Of a stretch of 64,000 nt of DNA, positions 16,287-25,347 are shown piece after piece (position 1 is the stretch's first letter; every line of letters begins with the position of its first letter). The stretch is from Pseudomonadota bacterium (GTDB taxonomy: Bacteria > Pseudomonadota > Gammaproteobacteria > Steroidobacterales > Woeseiaceae). The notes under the pieces are model-generated. The model saw nothing but the letters and a program-made list of their open reading frames with translations. It made no database searches and was not told where the DNA came from. The stretch spans positions 124,001 to 188,000 of the forward strand of contig JADFSP010000001.1 in the NCBI GenBank assembly GCA_022560695.1, in the 5' to 3' direction. Position numbers and translations under genes: made by a program.

Positions 16287-16293
16287 AGATCAA
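16265..16293 (-). promoter_or_regulatory. sigma-70-type promoter of the GntR-ABC operon
   Basis: Minus-strand -35 TTGATC (16293-16288), 17-base spacer, -10 TATAAC (16270-16265). The transcript would start near 16257, about 35 bases before the first ATG. The operator overlaps the spacer and -10. Confidence 0.65.
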
Positions 16294-16540
16294 GAAATGC
16301 AAGCCCGAATGCTGCAATTCGTAACCCGACGGCATTATTCGAAACGTTTATAAGGGCAATGGATACTGTGAATCCCGACAGGCCGGTCACCGCCGAGACT
16401 TCTGCCTTTCCCGGGGCGCTGCCGGCACGGGCCATTGTCAGTGTCCCGGACGATCGGCCATGAGCTTCGCCGGCGTACGGGATTGGCCGAACACTGCGCT
16501 GCCTCTTTCGGATGTCACGGGCGTCACCTATGCTCGGGCG

Positions 16541-17095
16541 ATGGACCGGGCCGTCGAAGACAGTGCTCTGATGCTGCGTTACCGAGACGGAGACGTCGCT
16601 GCGTTCGAGGCCCTGTACCGGCGCCACAATGATGCCCTGTATCGCTACCTGCTGCGGCACTGCCGGCACCGCGCAACGGCTGAGGACATCTTTCAGGAGG
16701 TGTGGGGGAAGATCATCAAGGCGCGGGAAAGCTATCGGCCGACTGCGAAATTTACGACATATCTGTACCGCGTTGCGCATAACTGCTTCATCGACTATTT
16801 ACGGCGCAACCGGCGCCACGCGCAAACTGCGAATGTGGAGCCTGACAGTCAGCCCGATACCGGCGAGAGCCCGGACATGCTGGTCGAGAGAAGCCTTGCG
16901 CGACGGCGGCTTGATGCGGCCCTGCAGACCCTGCCCGACGAACAACGCGACGTGTTCCTGCTGCATGAGGAAGCCGGCCTGAACCTGGAGCAAATCGCTT
17001 CGGTAACCGGCAGCAATCGGGAGACCGTCAAGAGCCGGCTGCGTTACGCAGTGAAAAAGCTGCGCGCAGCAATCGACGAACCCACGGATACATGA
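16541..17095 (+). CDS. ECF-type RNA polymerase sigma factor
   Basis: 184 residues with sigma region 2 (FEALYRRHNDALYRYLLRHC, AEDIFQEVWGKI, KFTTYLYRVAHNCFIDYLRR) and region 4 (LQTLPDEQRDVFLLHEEAGLNLEQIA, NRETVKSRLRYAVKKLR). Directs RNA polymerase to a small stress or envelope regulon. The ATG at 16541 gives a normal ECF N-terminus; another ATG at 16460 would add 27 residues without sigma similarity. Eighteen bases downstream lies a gene for a single-span membrane protein that is in the usual position of an anti-sigma factor. Confidence 0.88.
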   Translation: MDRAVEDSALMLRYRDGDVAAFEALYRRHNDALYRYLLRHCRHRATAEDIFQEVWGKIIKARESYRPTAKFTTYLYRVAHNCFIDYLRRNRRHAQTANVEPDSQPDTGESPDMLVERSLARRRLDAALQTLPDEQRDVFLLHEEAGLNLEQIASVTGSNRETVKSRLRYAVKKLRAAIDEPTDT

Positions 17096-17113
17096 CCAGC
17101 CCATGGAGACATC

Positions 17114-17923
17114 ATGAGCAACGAGCGTCCCAGCCCCGACAGTAACGGCGTCACCGATCCGGCTGTCTCGCAGGCATACCGTGAGACCGCGGACGAGCGT
17201 GTCCCGGCAGAACTGGATCGCGCCGTGCTGAACACTGCCGCTGACGCGGCAAGACCTCGATACGCACGCTCCATCGCCTGGCTGCGGCCGCTTGCCTGGA
17301 CCGCAACGATCGGACTTTGCCTTGTAATCGTCCTCGAGATGTCGCGGGTGCCGTTGCCCGAACAGGCAATCTTCGAAACGCCGGCTGCAGCGTCTGACGC
17401 CCACGGGAAAAAGAATTTACCCGACGAAATTGACGGCGCAGACACTGCAGAGCGTCTTCGTCAAGACCTCGACGGAATCGCGATCGAAGCCGTGACCGAC
17501 GATTCGGCCGCCAAATTCGAGACATCGCTGCCGGCGTCAACACCAGCGCCGGCAATGCCCCAACCGCATGCCATGAAGCGCGCACGCAGCCGTGCTCCCG
17601 ACGCTGAATCGCAACAGACGTCGGCTGCACCAGCGACTGAGTCCTTCACGGTCCGGAACCCGGAGTTGCTGCGTCAGGCGAATGAGCTTGCCCGCAGTTA
17701 CAGCGACACGCTCGTTGAAACCGAGCAGCCTGCGCTGCGCTCGATCGCCACGGAAATGACCGGAATAATCAGTATTGCCGGGGATTGCGATGAAGATGCA
17801 ATCGCGACGCCCTCGATCTGGCTCGAGTGCATCGAGGATCTCGAGAAGGCAGGATTTGTTGCAGCCGCACAGCGCGAGCGTGAGCGGCTGCTGAGAGCGT
17901 TCCCGGACTACGAGCTGCCGTGA
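17114..17923 (+). CDS. single-span membrane protein, possible anti-sigma factor
   Basis: 269 residues: about 57 cytoplasmic residues, one transmembrane helix (about 58-76, PLAWTATIGLCLVIVLEM), a low-complexity Ala/Pro/Thr-rich linker and a conserved-looking periplasmic domain with two cysteines (AGDCDED, WLECIED). The ribosome binding site GGAG is five bases from the ATG. Linkage to the ECF sigma gene and the topology suggest an anti-sigma or signal-receiving partner, but no zinc-binding HxxxCxxC anti-sigma motif is visible. Confidence 0.6.
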   Translation: MSNERPSPDSNGVTDPAVSQAYRETADERVPAELDRAVLNTAADAARPRYARSIAWLRPLAWTATIGLCLVIVLEMSRVPLPEQAIFETPAAASDAHGKKNLPDEIDGADTAERLRQDLDGIAIEAVTDDSAAKFETSLPASTPAPAMPQPHAMKRARSRAPDAESQQTSAAPATESFTVRNPELLRQANELARSYSDTLVETEQPALRSIATEMTGIISIAGDCDEDAIATPSIWLECIEDLEKAGFVAAAQRERERLLRAFPDYELP

Positions 17924-18071
17924 ACTCCACAGCAGACGGTGTCGATCACCGACGGCGGTGCCAGCGCTCCGTCAAAGCGATATTGACCGGTTCAGCTTGC
18001 GCAGGCCGGCACAGCCGCGAAATAATCCATCAGGGGTTCCCAGGGACATTCGATAAAGCAGGAATGCAACA

Positions 18072-19049
18072 ATGAAATCACCCGTTCGCGTCACAATCAC
18101 AGGCGCTGCCGGCCAGATCGGCTACCAGCTCGCGTTCCGTATTGCCTCCGGCCAGATGCTTGGATCCGATCAGCCGGTTATTCTGCAGCTTCTCGAGATT
18201 CCACCAGCACTGCCGGCATTGGGCGGCGTCGGCATGGAGCTCGACGATTGCGCATTCAATACACTCGCCGGCGTCGTCGCAACCGATGATCCCGACATCG
18301 CGTTCAAGGACAGCGATTTCGCCTTGCTTGTCGGCGCACGGCCGCGCGGGCCCGGCATGGAGCGCAAAGACCTCCTTGAAGCCAATGGCGCGATTTTTTC
18401 GGTGCAGGGCAAGGCCATCGACGCTCACGCAACCCGAAACATCCGCGTTCTTGTCGTCGGTAATCCGGCCAATACAAACGCACTGATCGCCAGTTGCAAT
18501 GCGCCCGACATCGATCCGCGAAATTTCACGGCAATGACACGTCTCGATCACAATCGCGCGATCGCACAGCTGGCGGCGAAAACCTCAACACACGTCAGTG
18601 ACATACGGTGTATGACGATCTGGGGCAATCACTCGGCGACCCAGTACCCGGACATCCATCATGCGATGGTTGCAGGGCGGGCAGCCACCAGGCTCATCGA
18701 ATCATCCTGGGTCGCCGGGCAATTCATCCCGGTCGTGCAACAACGCGGCGCGGCCATCATCGATGCCCGTGGTGCATCTTCTGCAGCGTCGGCGGCGTCA
18801 GCAGCTATTGATCACATGCGTGACTGGGCACTTGGCAGCGCCAGCGACGACTGGGTCAGCATGGCGATTCCGGCTGACGGCAGTTACGGCATCGAGCCCG
18901 GCATCATTTACTCGTATCCGGTTCGCTGCCACGAAGGCGACTACGAGATCGTCAAGGATCTGACAATCGACGACTTCAGTCAGTCGCGGATGGATGCGAC
19001 AGAAGCGGAGCTGCGTGAGGAGCGCGCAGCGATCGAAGACCTGCTTTGA
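18072..19049 (+). CDS. mdh: malate dehydrogenase
   Basis: NAD-dependent interconversion of malate and oxaloacetate in the TCA cycle. The 325 residues carry the Rossmann motif [11 protein letters not shown], substrate-binding arginines ([12 protein letters not shown]), [18 protein letters not shown] and the catalytic histidine in [12 protein letters not shown]. The pattern is that of the type found in Xanthomonadales, Thermus and eukaryotic cytosol (no LDH-like GAGxVG). Monocistronic. Confidence 0.93.
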   Translation: MKSPVRVTITGAAGQIGYQLAFRIASGQMLGSDQPVILQLLEIPPALPALGGVGMELDDCAFNTLAGVVATDDPDIAFKDSDFALLVGARPRGPGMERKDLLEANGAIFSVQGKAIDAHATRNIRVLVVGNPANTNALIASCNAPDIDPRNFTAMTRLDHNRAIAQLAAKTSTHVSDIRCMTIWGNHSATQYPDIHHAMVAGRAATRLIESSWVAGQFIPVVQQRGAAIIDARGASSAASAASAAIDHMRDWALGSASDDWVSMAIPADGSYGIEPGIIYSYPVRCHEGDYEIVKDLTIDDFSQSRMDATEAELREERAAIEDLL

Positions 19050-19207
19050 CGTGAACGGCTCGATGGCGCGCCAGACGCCTCAGTGATAGGGTTTACAATG
19101 AATATTGCGCCCCATGGCGCGGCTCGGAACGCCCCCCGGCAGGGTTCATGACCGGGTGCAGCCAGCCATGGCGCCAGGTCCGATCGGTTTAATCAGAGGT
19201 TTGACTC

Positions 19208-21745
19208 TTGTTCAGTATCGCTGTCAGTCTTTTCTGGTTGCTGCTGTTTATCGGCGGCGCCACTTTTCTCGCGTATCAGCGCATTGACCTGCGCACATCG
19301 ACAATTGCCTCGGGGCTTGCTCTCGCCGCCTATACGTATTTCGGCGCTGGCGCATGGTACTGGTTGCTGATTCTGTGGGCCGTATTCAGCCTGATGATCG
19401 TGCCGAACCTGGTCGAGGTACGGCGCGAAAAATTTACCAAACCATTGCTCGACATCTATCGAAAGATGTTGCCATCGATGTCGGATACCGAACGCGAGGC
19501 GCTCGAGGCCGGTAATGTCTGGTGGGACGGCGAACTGTTTTCCGGCATGCCGAACTGGGATCGCCTGATGTCTTATCCGGCGCCGCAGCTGTCGGAGGAG
19601 GAACAGGCATTTCTCGATGGGCCCTGCGAGACGCTCTGCAAAATGCTCGACGACTGGGCCATTTGTCACGAACACGCCGACCTGCCGAAGGATGTGTGGG
19701 AGTACATCATCAAGCACCGCTTCTTCGGCATGATCATTCCGAAGAGTTACGGCGGCCTGGAGTTTTCAGCTTACGCGAATGCGGCGGTGATTATGAAGCT
19801 TGCAGGCCGCAGCACGACGGCATCGTCCACGGTCGGCGTACCCAATTCACTCGGGCCGGCCGAGTTGCTGCTGCACTACGGTACTGAAGAACAGAAAAAC
19901 CGCTACCTGCCCGGGCTCGCCGCCGGTACGGAAATTCCGTGCTTTGCACTGACGTCTCCGGAGGCGGGATCGGACGCGGCAGCCCTGATCGACAGCGGAA
20001 TCGTGTCCAGGGGCAGCTGGAACGGCAAGCAAATCACCGGTATTCGGCTGAACTGGAACAAGCGCTACATCACGCTCGCGCCCGTCGCCACGGTACTCGG
20101 GCTGGCGTTCAAACTATACGATCCGGAACACCTGATCGGCGATAAGGATGAGTATGGAATCACGGCCGCGCTGATTCCAACCGACTTGCCGGGTGTCACG
20201 ATCGGTCGACGGCATATGCCACTGTCGATCGCGTTCCAGAACGGCCCGACCACCGGCAAGGATGTGTTCGTACCACTCGACTTCATCATTGGCGGGCAGG
20301 AGATGGCCGGCAAGGGATGGAAAATGCTCGTCGAACTGCTGTCGGTGGGCCGCGCCATCACGTTGCCGTCGAGCGCCGCCGGGGGCGGACAGGCTGCGAG
20401 TTATGTCTCCGGTGCCTACGCTCGCATTCGCAGGCAATTCAATACGTCAATCTCGAATTTCGAAGGCGTTGGTGAAGCGTTGACCAGAATCGCCGGCCAT
20501 ACCTACATCATGAATGCCGCCGTTGCGGTCACGTCAGGCGCTATCGATCAGGGCGAGAAGCCAGCCGTGGCGTCGGCAATTCTCAAGTACCACTGCACGG
20601 AGCTGGGACGCAAAGTTGCGAATGACACGATGGACATACATGGCGGCAAAGCCGTCATGATGGGGCCGAAAAACTACGTCGGCCGCGGCTACATGGCGAC
20701 ACCGATCGCGATCACGGTTGAGGGCGCCAACATTTTGACCCGCAGCCTGATTATTTTCGGGCAGGGCGCGATTCGCTGTCATCCGTTCGTGTTGCGCGAA
20801 CTGCACGCGGCCGGCGACGAAGATGAAGATAACGGGCTTATCGAATTTGATGACGCCCTGTTCGGGCACATCGGCTATGCCATCAGCAATGCGGCACGCT
20901 CGTTCTTCCTGGCTTTGACACATGCGAAATTCAGTCGCGTACCGCTGAATACGCCGACCCGGCGCTATTATCAAAACATCAATCGCTACAGCGCCGCATT
21001 CGCTCTCGCCTCTGATTTCGCGATGCTGACGCTTGGCGGGACACTGAAAAAACGCGAGTTGCTGTCGGCCCGGCTCGGTGACGTGCTCAGCTCAATTTAT
21101 CTCGCGTCATGCGTGCTCAAACATTTCGAAAACCAGGGCAGACGCGCAACGGATCTGCCGCTTGTCGAGTGGTCGGTGCGCACGCTGATGTACGGAGCCC
21201 AGGAAGCTCTGCACGCATTTCTGCGAAATCTCCCTAATCGTTGGGTAGCCAGCATGCTGCGCGTACTCATTTTTCCGCGCGGGCGTACTTATTCGGCCCC
21301 CTCTGACGAACTCGGCCGAAAGATCGTCACTCTCATTACCACTCCCGGTGAAGCACGCGAGCGACTCAGCGAATTTGCGTACACGACGCTCGAGCCCGGA
21401 AATCCACTCGGCCTCGCCGAGGAAGCACTGGTACTTGCCGAGGCGATGGCGCCGCTCGAACTACGCTTGCGCAAGGCACAAAAAGAAGGCTTGATCCGAT
21501 CAGGGAGTCTTGGCGAGCAAATCGATGAGGCTGCGCGGGCCGGGGTGATCGATCGCAAGGAGGCTGACGCGCTGCGTAACTACGACGACAAGGTATCGGC
21601 GTTCCTGGCAGTCGACGACTTTGCGCCTGAGGAACTCATCCGATCCAAAGTGCAGCCCGCTGCCAAGCCGGCAAGAAAGGCCGCCAGGAAAACAGCCAAG
21701 CCGAGAAAAAAAGTTGCCCGAAAAAAGAAAAGCAGCAAAACCTGA
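19208..21745 (+). CDS. fadE: FadE-type acyl-CoA dehydrogenase with Lys/Ala-rich tail
   Basis: 845-residue membrane-associated FAD enzyme for the first step of fatty-acid beta-oxidation. Two or three N-terminal hydrophobic segments (residues about 4-70) precede an acyl-CoA dehydrogenase domain with FGMIIPKSYGG, CFALTSPEAGSD and the helical HGGKAVMMGPKNYVGR region; a FadE-specific C-terminal domain follows. The last 30 residues are an (A/K)-rich tail with repeats of the AxKPARKAA kind, resembling histone-H1-like or AlgP tails. The start is TTG with AGAGG eight bases upstream. The downstream gene starts nine bases later. Confidence 0.9.
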   Translation: MFSIAVSLFWLLLFIGGATFLAYQRIDLRTSTIASGLALAAYTYFGAGAWYWLLILWAVFSLMIVPNLVEVRREKFTKPLLDIYRKMLPSMSDTEREALEAGNVWWDGELFSGMPNWDRLMSYPAPQLSEEEQAFLDGPCETLCKMLDDWAICHEHADLPKDVWEYIIKHRFFGMIIPKSYGGLEFSAYANAAVIMKLAGRSTTASSTVGVPNSLGPAELLLHYGTEEQKNRYLPGLAAGTEIPCFALTSPEAGSDAAALIDSGIVSRGSWNGKQITGIRLNWNKRYITLAPVATVLGLAFKLYDPEHLIGDKDEYGITAALIPTDLPGVTIGRRHMPLSIAFQNGPTTGKDVFVPLDFIIGGQEMAGKGWKMLVELLSVGRAITLPSSAAGGGQAASYVSGAYARIRRQFNTSISNFEGVGEALTRIAGHTYIMNAAVAVTSGAIDQGEKPAVASAILKYHCTELGRKVANDTMDIHGGKAVMMGPKNYVGRGYMATPIAITVEGANILTRSLIIFGQGAIRCHPFVLRELHAAGDEDEDNGLIEFDDALFGHIGYAISNAARSFFLALTHAKFSRVPLNTPTRRYYQNINRYSAAFALASDFAMLTLGGTLKKRELLSARLGDVLSSIYLASCVLKHFENQGRRATDLPLVEWSVRTLMYGAQEALHAFLRNLPNRWVASMLRVLIFPRGRTYSAPSDELGRKIVTLITTPGEARERLSEFAYTTLEPGNPLGLAEEALVLAEAMAPLELRLRKAQKEGLIRSGSLGEQIDEAARAGVIDRKEADALRNYDDKVSAFLAVDDFAPEELIRSKVQPAAKPARKAARKTAKPRKKVARKKKSSKT

Positions 21746-21754
21746 CGCCCCGTC

Positions 21755-23083
21755 ATGACGCGGCAAGCAGGCCCAATCTACGAAAACACTGTTTTCGTCG
21801 ACGCGGATCTTGTCGACGCACTCGAAAAATGGCTGGACCAGCACGTTCGAGACATGCGCTTGCCGGGACTCGTCGATTGCAGGACGTTCGCAATTGCCGA
21901 CGATGAAGACGGACATGCTGGCCGAATCTTCCAGTACCAGTTCGAAAATGACGAGGCTCTTGATGCATTTATCGGTAGCACCGCGGCCGAGATCGATGCA
22001 CAGGCCAACGATCAGTTTGGCGGCGGTCTGTCTTCCACCGGGCGCGTGCTGCGTGAAGACTTGTGGCACACCATGCCGGCCGCGAAGCCGTCGAATTGCC
22101 TGAATTGCGGCGCGCAGCTGCGAGGACAATATTGCGAGGCTTGCGGACAGCGCGCGCGCAGCCGGTTAATCAGCCTTTGGGAACTGATCAGCGACGCTTT
22201 TGGTGATCTCTTCGAGATCGATTCCCGCATCTGGCAGACGCTGATACCACTGATGGCACGGCCCGGGCAGCTGACTCGCGAATATTTGCGAGGCCGCCGC
22301 GCCCGCTACATGCCGCCGTTCCGCAGCTATTTCGTGCTGAGTCTGATTTTCTTTGTCGTCGCATTTTTCGATCCGAGCGAGGAGCTCGGCCTGCTCTTCG
22401 AAACCGGGTCCGAAGTGTCAACCGATGCACAGGCGCATCGAGAGGTGGTCCTCGAGAAACTCACCGAGGAAGGAATCATCATCGACAGCGGCGTCGGCAA
22501 AGAGGCCAGCGAAGAATCCCACGGCATCAAAATACAGTTCGACAGCGATGGCGAAACAGAATCCGAGTGCGAGATTGACGAGTCGGAATTCGAGGAAATG
22601 CCCGGCTGGCTGGCACGGCGCCTGACACCGGAGCGCATGCGGCACATCTGCGAGCAGACCAGGCTCGACAACGGGCAACAGATTCTCGAAAATCTGGCCG
22701 ACAATGTCCCTGCTGCGCTGATTGTCCTGTTACCCCTGATGGCTCTGGTTCTAAAGGCGCTGTATCCGTTGTCGCGGCGCTATTATGTTGAACACCTGCT
22801 TTTTTTCGTGCACTTCCACGCGTTCTTCTTCCTGATCCTGACGCTGCAGATATTGTTCGCAAGGCTTGCGAATCTGCTCCACGTGCCCGAGGCGATCAGC
22901 GTCCTGATACTCGTCGTGGCATCGCTGTATATTCCGGTGCACCTGTTCATTTCAATGCGACGCGTCTATGGTCAGGGGCGAGTGACGACCTTTCTGAAGT
23001 TTATCGGGCTGGTCTTCGCCTATTCAGCGGGTTTCCTCGTCACAATGCTGGGCGCCCTGATGATTGCGGTCTTCGCAATTTAG
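21755..23083 (+). CDS. DUF4286-DUF3667 fusion protein
   Basis: 442 residues joining two families of unknown function. Residues about 8-105 look like DUF4286 (small dimeric alpha/beta-barrel fold: IYENTVFVD, FQYQFENDEALDAFI, QFGGGLSSTGRVL). From about 112 comes a DUF3667 protein with a zinc-ribbon-like CLNCGAQLRGQYCEACGQ, then RPGQLTREYLRGRRARYMPPFRSYF, an acidic loop (about 210-280) and four transmembrane helices in the C-terminal half. It follows fadE by nine bases and may be cotranscribed with it. DUF4286 proteins are usually free-standing, so the fusion is notable. Confidence 0.75.
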   Translation: MTRQAGPIYENTVFVDADLVDALEKWLDQHVRDMRLPGLVDCRTFAIADDEDGHAGRIFQYQFENDEALDAFIGSTAAEIDAQANDQFGGGLSSTGRVLREDLWHTMPAAKPSNCLNCGAQLRGQYCEACGQRARSRLISLWELISDAFGDLFEIDSRIWQTLIPLMARPGQLTREYLRGRRARYMPPFRSYFVLSLIFFVVAFFDPSEELGLLFETGSEVSTDAQAHREVVLEKLTEEGIIIDSGVGKEASEESHGIKIQFDSDGETESECEIDESEFEEMPGWLARRLTPERMRHICEQTRLDNGQQILENLADNVPAALIVLLPLMALVLKALYPLSRRYYVEHLLFFVHFHAFFFLILTLQILFARLANLLHVPEAISVLILVVASLYIPVHLFISMRRVYGQGRVTTFLKFIGLVFAYSAGFLVTMLGALMIAVFAI

Positions 23084-23141
23084 TACCACGAAGACGGCAA
23101 CAGCTATTATTATGGGTGACAATAACAACAGAGGATCGACC

Positions 23142-23645
23142 ATGAACATCAGCCGCGCGTACCTTATTCCCCTCGCACTGGGCGTGATGCCGATCGTAGC
23201 GTCCTGCGGCCCCGAGGTTGACGAAAAATCGCCCCCGGCCGCCGCGGAGCAGCCTGTCGCAGAAGCGGCGGCGGACACGACGGCTCTGGCGCGCACGGGG
23301 TCGCCCGAGGGCGCCAGTGTGTTTTTCATAAGCCCGGCTGATGGCGACACTGTCTCGAATCCGGTCGCTGTCGAATTCGGCCTCCAGGGCATGACTGTCA
23401 TCAAGGCCGGCGACGACCAGCCCGAGTCGGGGCACCACCACCTGATCATAGATGCGCAACTGCCGGATCTGGCGCTGCCGATACCCGCGGACGACAATTA
23501 TCGCCATTTCGGCGATGCCAGCACCGCAACGGAAATGACGCTGGCTCCCGGCGAACACACGCTCAGGCTCCTGCTTGGCGATCACCGGCACATTCCCCAC
23601 GATCCGCCGCTCATGTCGGACACGATCACGATCGTTGTAGAATAA
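23142..23645 (+). CDS. DUF4399 lipoprotein
   Basis: 167 residues. Signal peptide with lipobox VASC (lipidated Cys near residue 20), an Ala/Pro/Glu linker, then a DUF4399 domain recognisable by GHHHLIID, NYRHFGDASTATEMTL, PGEHTLRLLLGDHRHIPH and the repeated histidines. An outer- or inner-membrane-anchored periplasmic protein; the histidines suggest metal binding but no function is established. The ATG at 23142 has AGAGGA six bases upstream. Confidence 0.78.
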   Translation: MNISRAYLIPLALGVMPIVASCGPEVDEKSPPAAAEQPVAEAAADTTALARTGSPEGASVFFISPADGDTVSNPVAVEFGLQGMTVIKAGDDQPESGHHHLIIDAQLPDLALPIPADDNYRHFGDASTATEMTLAPGEHTLRLLLGDHRHIPHDPPLMSDTITIVVE

Positions 23646-23703
23646 ACGGTTGAGCGACCGCGCCCGGACCACTAAAATTCCCGGGGCAGGCAAAGTCCCA
23701 GCA

Positions 23704-25188
23704 ATGAATCATTCCAACAACACAAAACGCATAGGATTGAGCGGCCTCGCCGCCTACGTACCGCCCTATCGGGTGTGGCTGGAAGACTGGTGCGACTGGA
23801 CTGGCAACCAATGGCCGAAGATCCGTGAGGTGGTCGGGCGCAGTTTTCGCTTGCGCGGGCCAAATCACAGTGTTTACACGATGGCGGCAACAGCCGTCAT
23901 TCGCCTGATCGACCAGTACGAGATCGATCCGAGCAGAATCAAGTTCCTCGGCCTGGGCACGGAATCGAGCACCGATAACTCGGCCGGCGCCATCATCGTC
24001 AAAGGCATGGTCGATCAGGTGCTGGAGAAGCGCGGCAAGCCGCCGATCTCGCGCAGTTGTGAGGTGCCGGAATTCAAGCACGCCTGCCTCGGCGGCGTCT
24101 ACGGCATGAAGGGCGCAATCCGGCACCTGGCGCTCGATGGCGCTGGTGGACAAGCCATCGTCGTCTGTGCCGACATCGCCGAGTACGCGCGAGGCAGCAG
24201 CGGCGAACCGACACAAGGCGCGGGCGCCGTCGCGATGCTGCTTGAGGAAGATCCCACTCTTGCCGTCATCGACCTGGTCGGCTCCGGCTCAGCATCGGAC
24301 TACCGCATCATTGACTTCCGCAAGCCGATGTTGCGCTTCTGCGGACAGGACCGTTCCGAGACCCACCAGGTGCAGGATTTCCCGGTCTTTAACGGCAAGT
24401 ATTCGACAACCTGCTACATCGACGAAACGTTGCATGCGATGCAGGATATGTACGACAAACGCGGCCTGACTCCCAGCGAGTACCTGCGATCTTTGCAAAC
24501 CGTTTTCATGCACCGTCCCTACCGGCGCATGCCCGAGACAGGTTGGGCGATTTGTTACCTGTTTGCGCTCGGACAGGGCAACGCGGAAGATCTTGCCGAG
24601 CTCGCATCCTATTGCTACGAGGCAGGCATCGATCCCGAGGCGTTGTGCGCGGAAATGCTCAGCAAGCCGCAGGTTACGCTGCTTGCGGAACCCGAGAACC
24701 TGCACTACGAGGCTTACCCGCTGACGATGGCAGTTTTTCGTATATTCCGTGCGTCGCGGCACTACCGCCGTGAGATCCTCGACAAGCTTGCCCTTGGCAG
24801 CGACTCGATGCTGGATCTCGGCAACCTGTATACGGCTGCATTGCCGGCGTGGTTGGCTGCAGGCTTCGAGCAGGCGCTTGACGAAGATTCGCTGACATCC
24901 GGTGAAGAGATATTGACGTTGGGATACGGCAGCGGCGACGCGGCCGAAGTCATTCCATTTTTTGTCGCCGACGGCTGGCGCGAAGCCACGGCCGCAATCG
25001 GCTTCGCAGAGTCGATGCGATTCGCCGTCGATCTCGGCTTCGACCAATACAAGGCACTGCATGACGGCCGCCGCATCAGCGGCCTCGACTACATACCCAG
25101 GAACGAATTCGTCGTGGACCACGTCGGTCATAACGACGATCGCCACTTCAGCGATCTCGGTATCGAGTACTACCGCTACGTCGGCTGA
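23704..25188 (+). CDS. hydroxymethylglutaryl-CoA synthase
   Basis: Condenses acetoacetyl-CoA with acetyl-CoA to HMG-CoA, entry to the mevalonate pathway. The 494 residues show the thiolase-fold catalytic set: Glu in GLGTESSTDNS, nucleophile Cys in FKHACLGGVYG, and the histidine in VFMHRPYRRMPE. It is longer than typical bacterial HMG-CoA synthases (about 390) and closer to eukaryotic size. It lies on the plus strand and converges on the other mevalonate genes, with a palindromic element between. Its ATG has no clear Shine-Dalgarno. A 3-oxoacyl-ACP synthase III is unlikely given the mevalonate neighbours and the AxCxGG/HRPY motifs. Confidence 0.88.
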   Translation: MNHSNNTKRIGLSGLAAYVPPYRVWLEDWCDWTGNQWPKIREVVGRSFRLRGPNHSVYTMAATAVIRLIDQYEIDPSRIKFLGLGTESSTDNSAGAIIVKGMVDQVLEKRGKPPISRSCEVPEFKHACLGGVYGMKGAIRHLALDGAGGQAIVVCADIAEYARGSSGEPTQGAGAVAMLLEEDPTLAVIDLVGSGSASDYRIIDFRKPMLRFCGQDRSETHQVQDFPVFNGKYSTTCYIDETLHAMQDMYDKRGLTPSEYLRSLQTVFMHRPYRRMPETGWAICYLFALGQGNAEDLAELASYCYEAGIDPEALCAEMLSKPQVTLLAEPENLHYEAYPLTMAVFRIFRASRHYRREILDKLALGSDSMLDLGNLYTAALPAWLAAGFEQALDEDSLTSGEEILTLGYGSGDAAEVIPFFVADGWREATAAIGFAESMRFAVDLGFDQYKALHDGRRISGLDYIPRNEFVVDHVGHNDDRHFSDLGIEYYRYVG

Positions 25189-25296
25189 TCATCCCGTGGC
25201 GCCCGCACATGTTTGTGCCACCACCGCAGGAGGGCCTTTACGGTCAGGACGACCTTATGTCGCGGAGCACAGGGATGTGCGAGAGCGACGAGGCCC

Positions 25297-25322
25297 GAAT
25301 CGCGGCTGAAGCCGCTCCTACG
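25297..25322. repeat. REP-like palindromic element between convergent genes
   Basis: GCGGCT-GA-AGCCGC (25302-25315) inside CGCGGCTGAAGCCGCTCCTACG. On the minus strand this reads GTAGGAGCGGCTTCAGCCGC, the form of the short repetitive extragenic palindromes familiar from Pseudomonas and Xanthomonadaceae. It sits between the 3' ends of the HMG-CoA synthase and isomerase genes, a usual REP location. Only one copy is in the window. Confidence 0.6.
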
Positions 25323-25347
25323 ATTCTTCGATAGCACGCTGGACGAG

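Noticed and set aside
16223-16780. Upstream extension of the small membrane protein gene to 292 codons
   Set aside because: It would run through the operator/promoter and into the divergent sigma-factor gene; the ATG at 16222 has a proper ribosome binding site.
24289-25146. 285-codon minus-strand frame opposite HMG-CoA synthase
   Set aside because: Antisense shadow; no family features.
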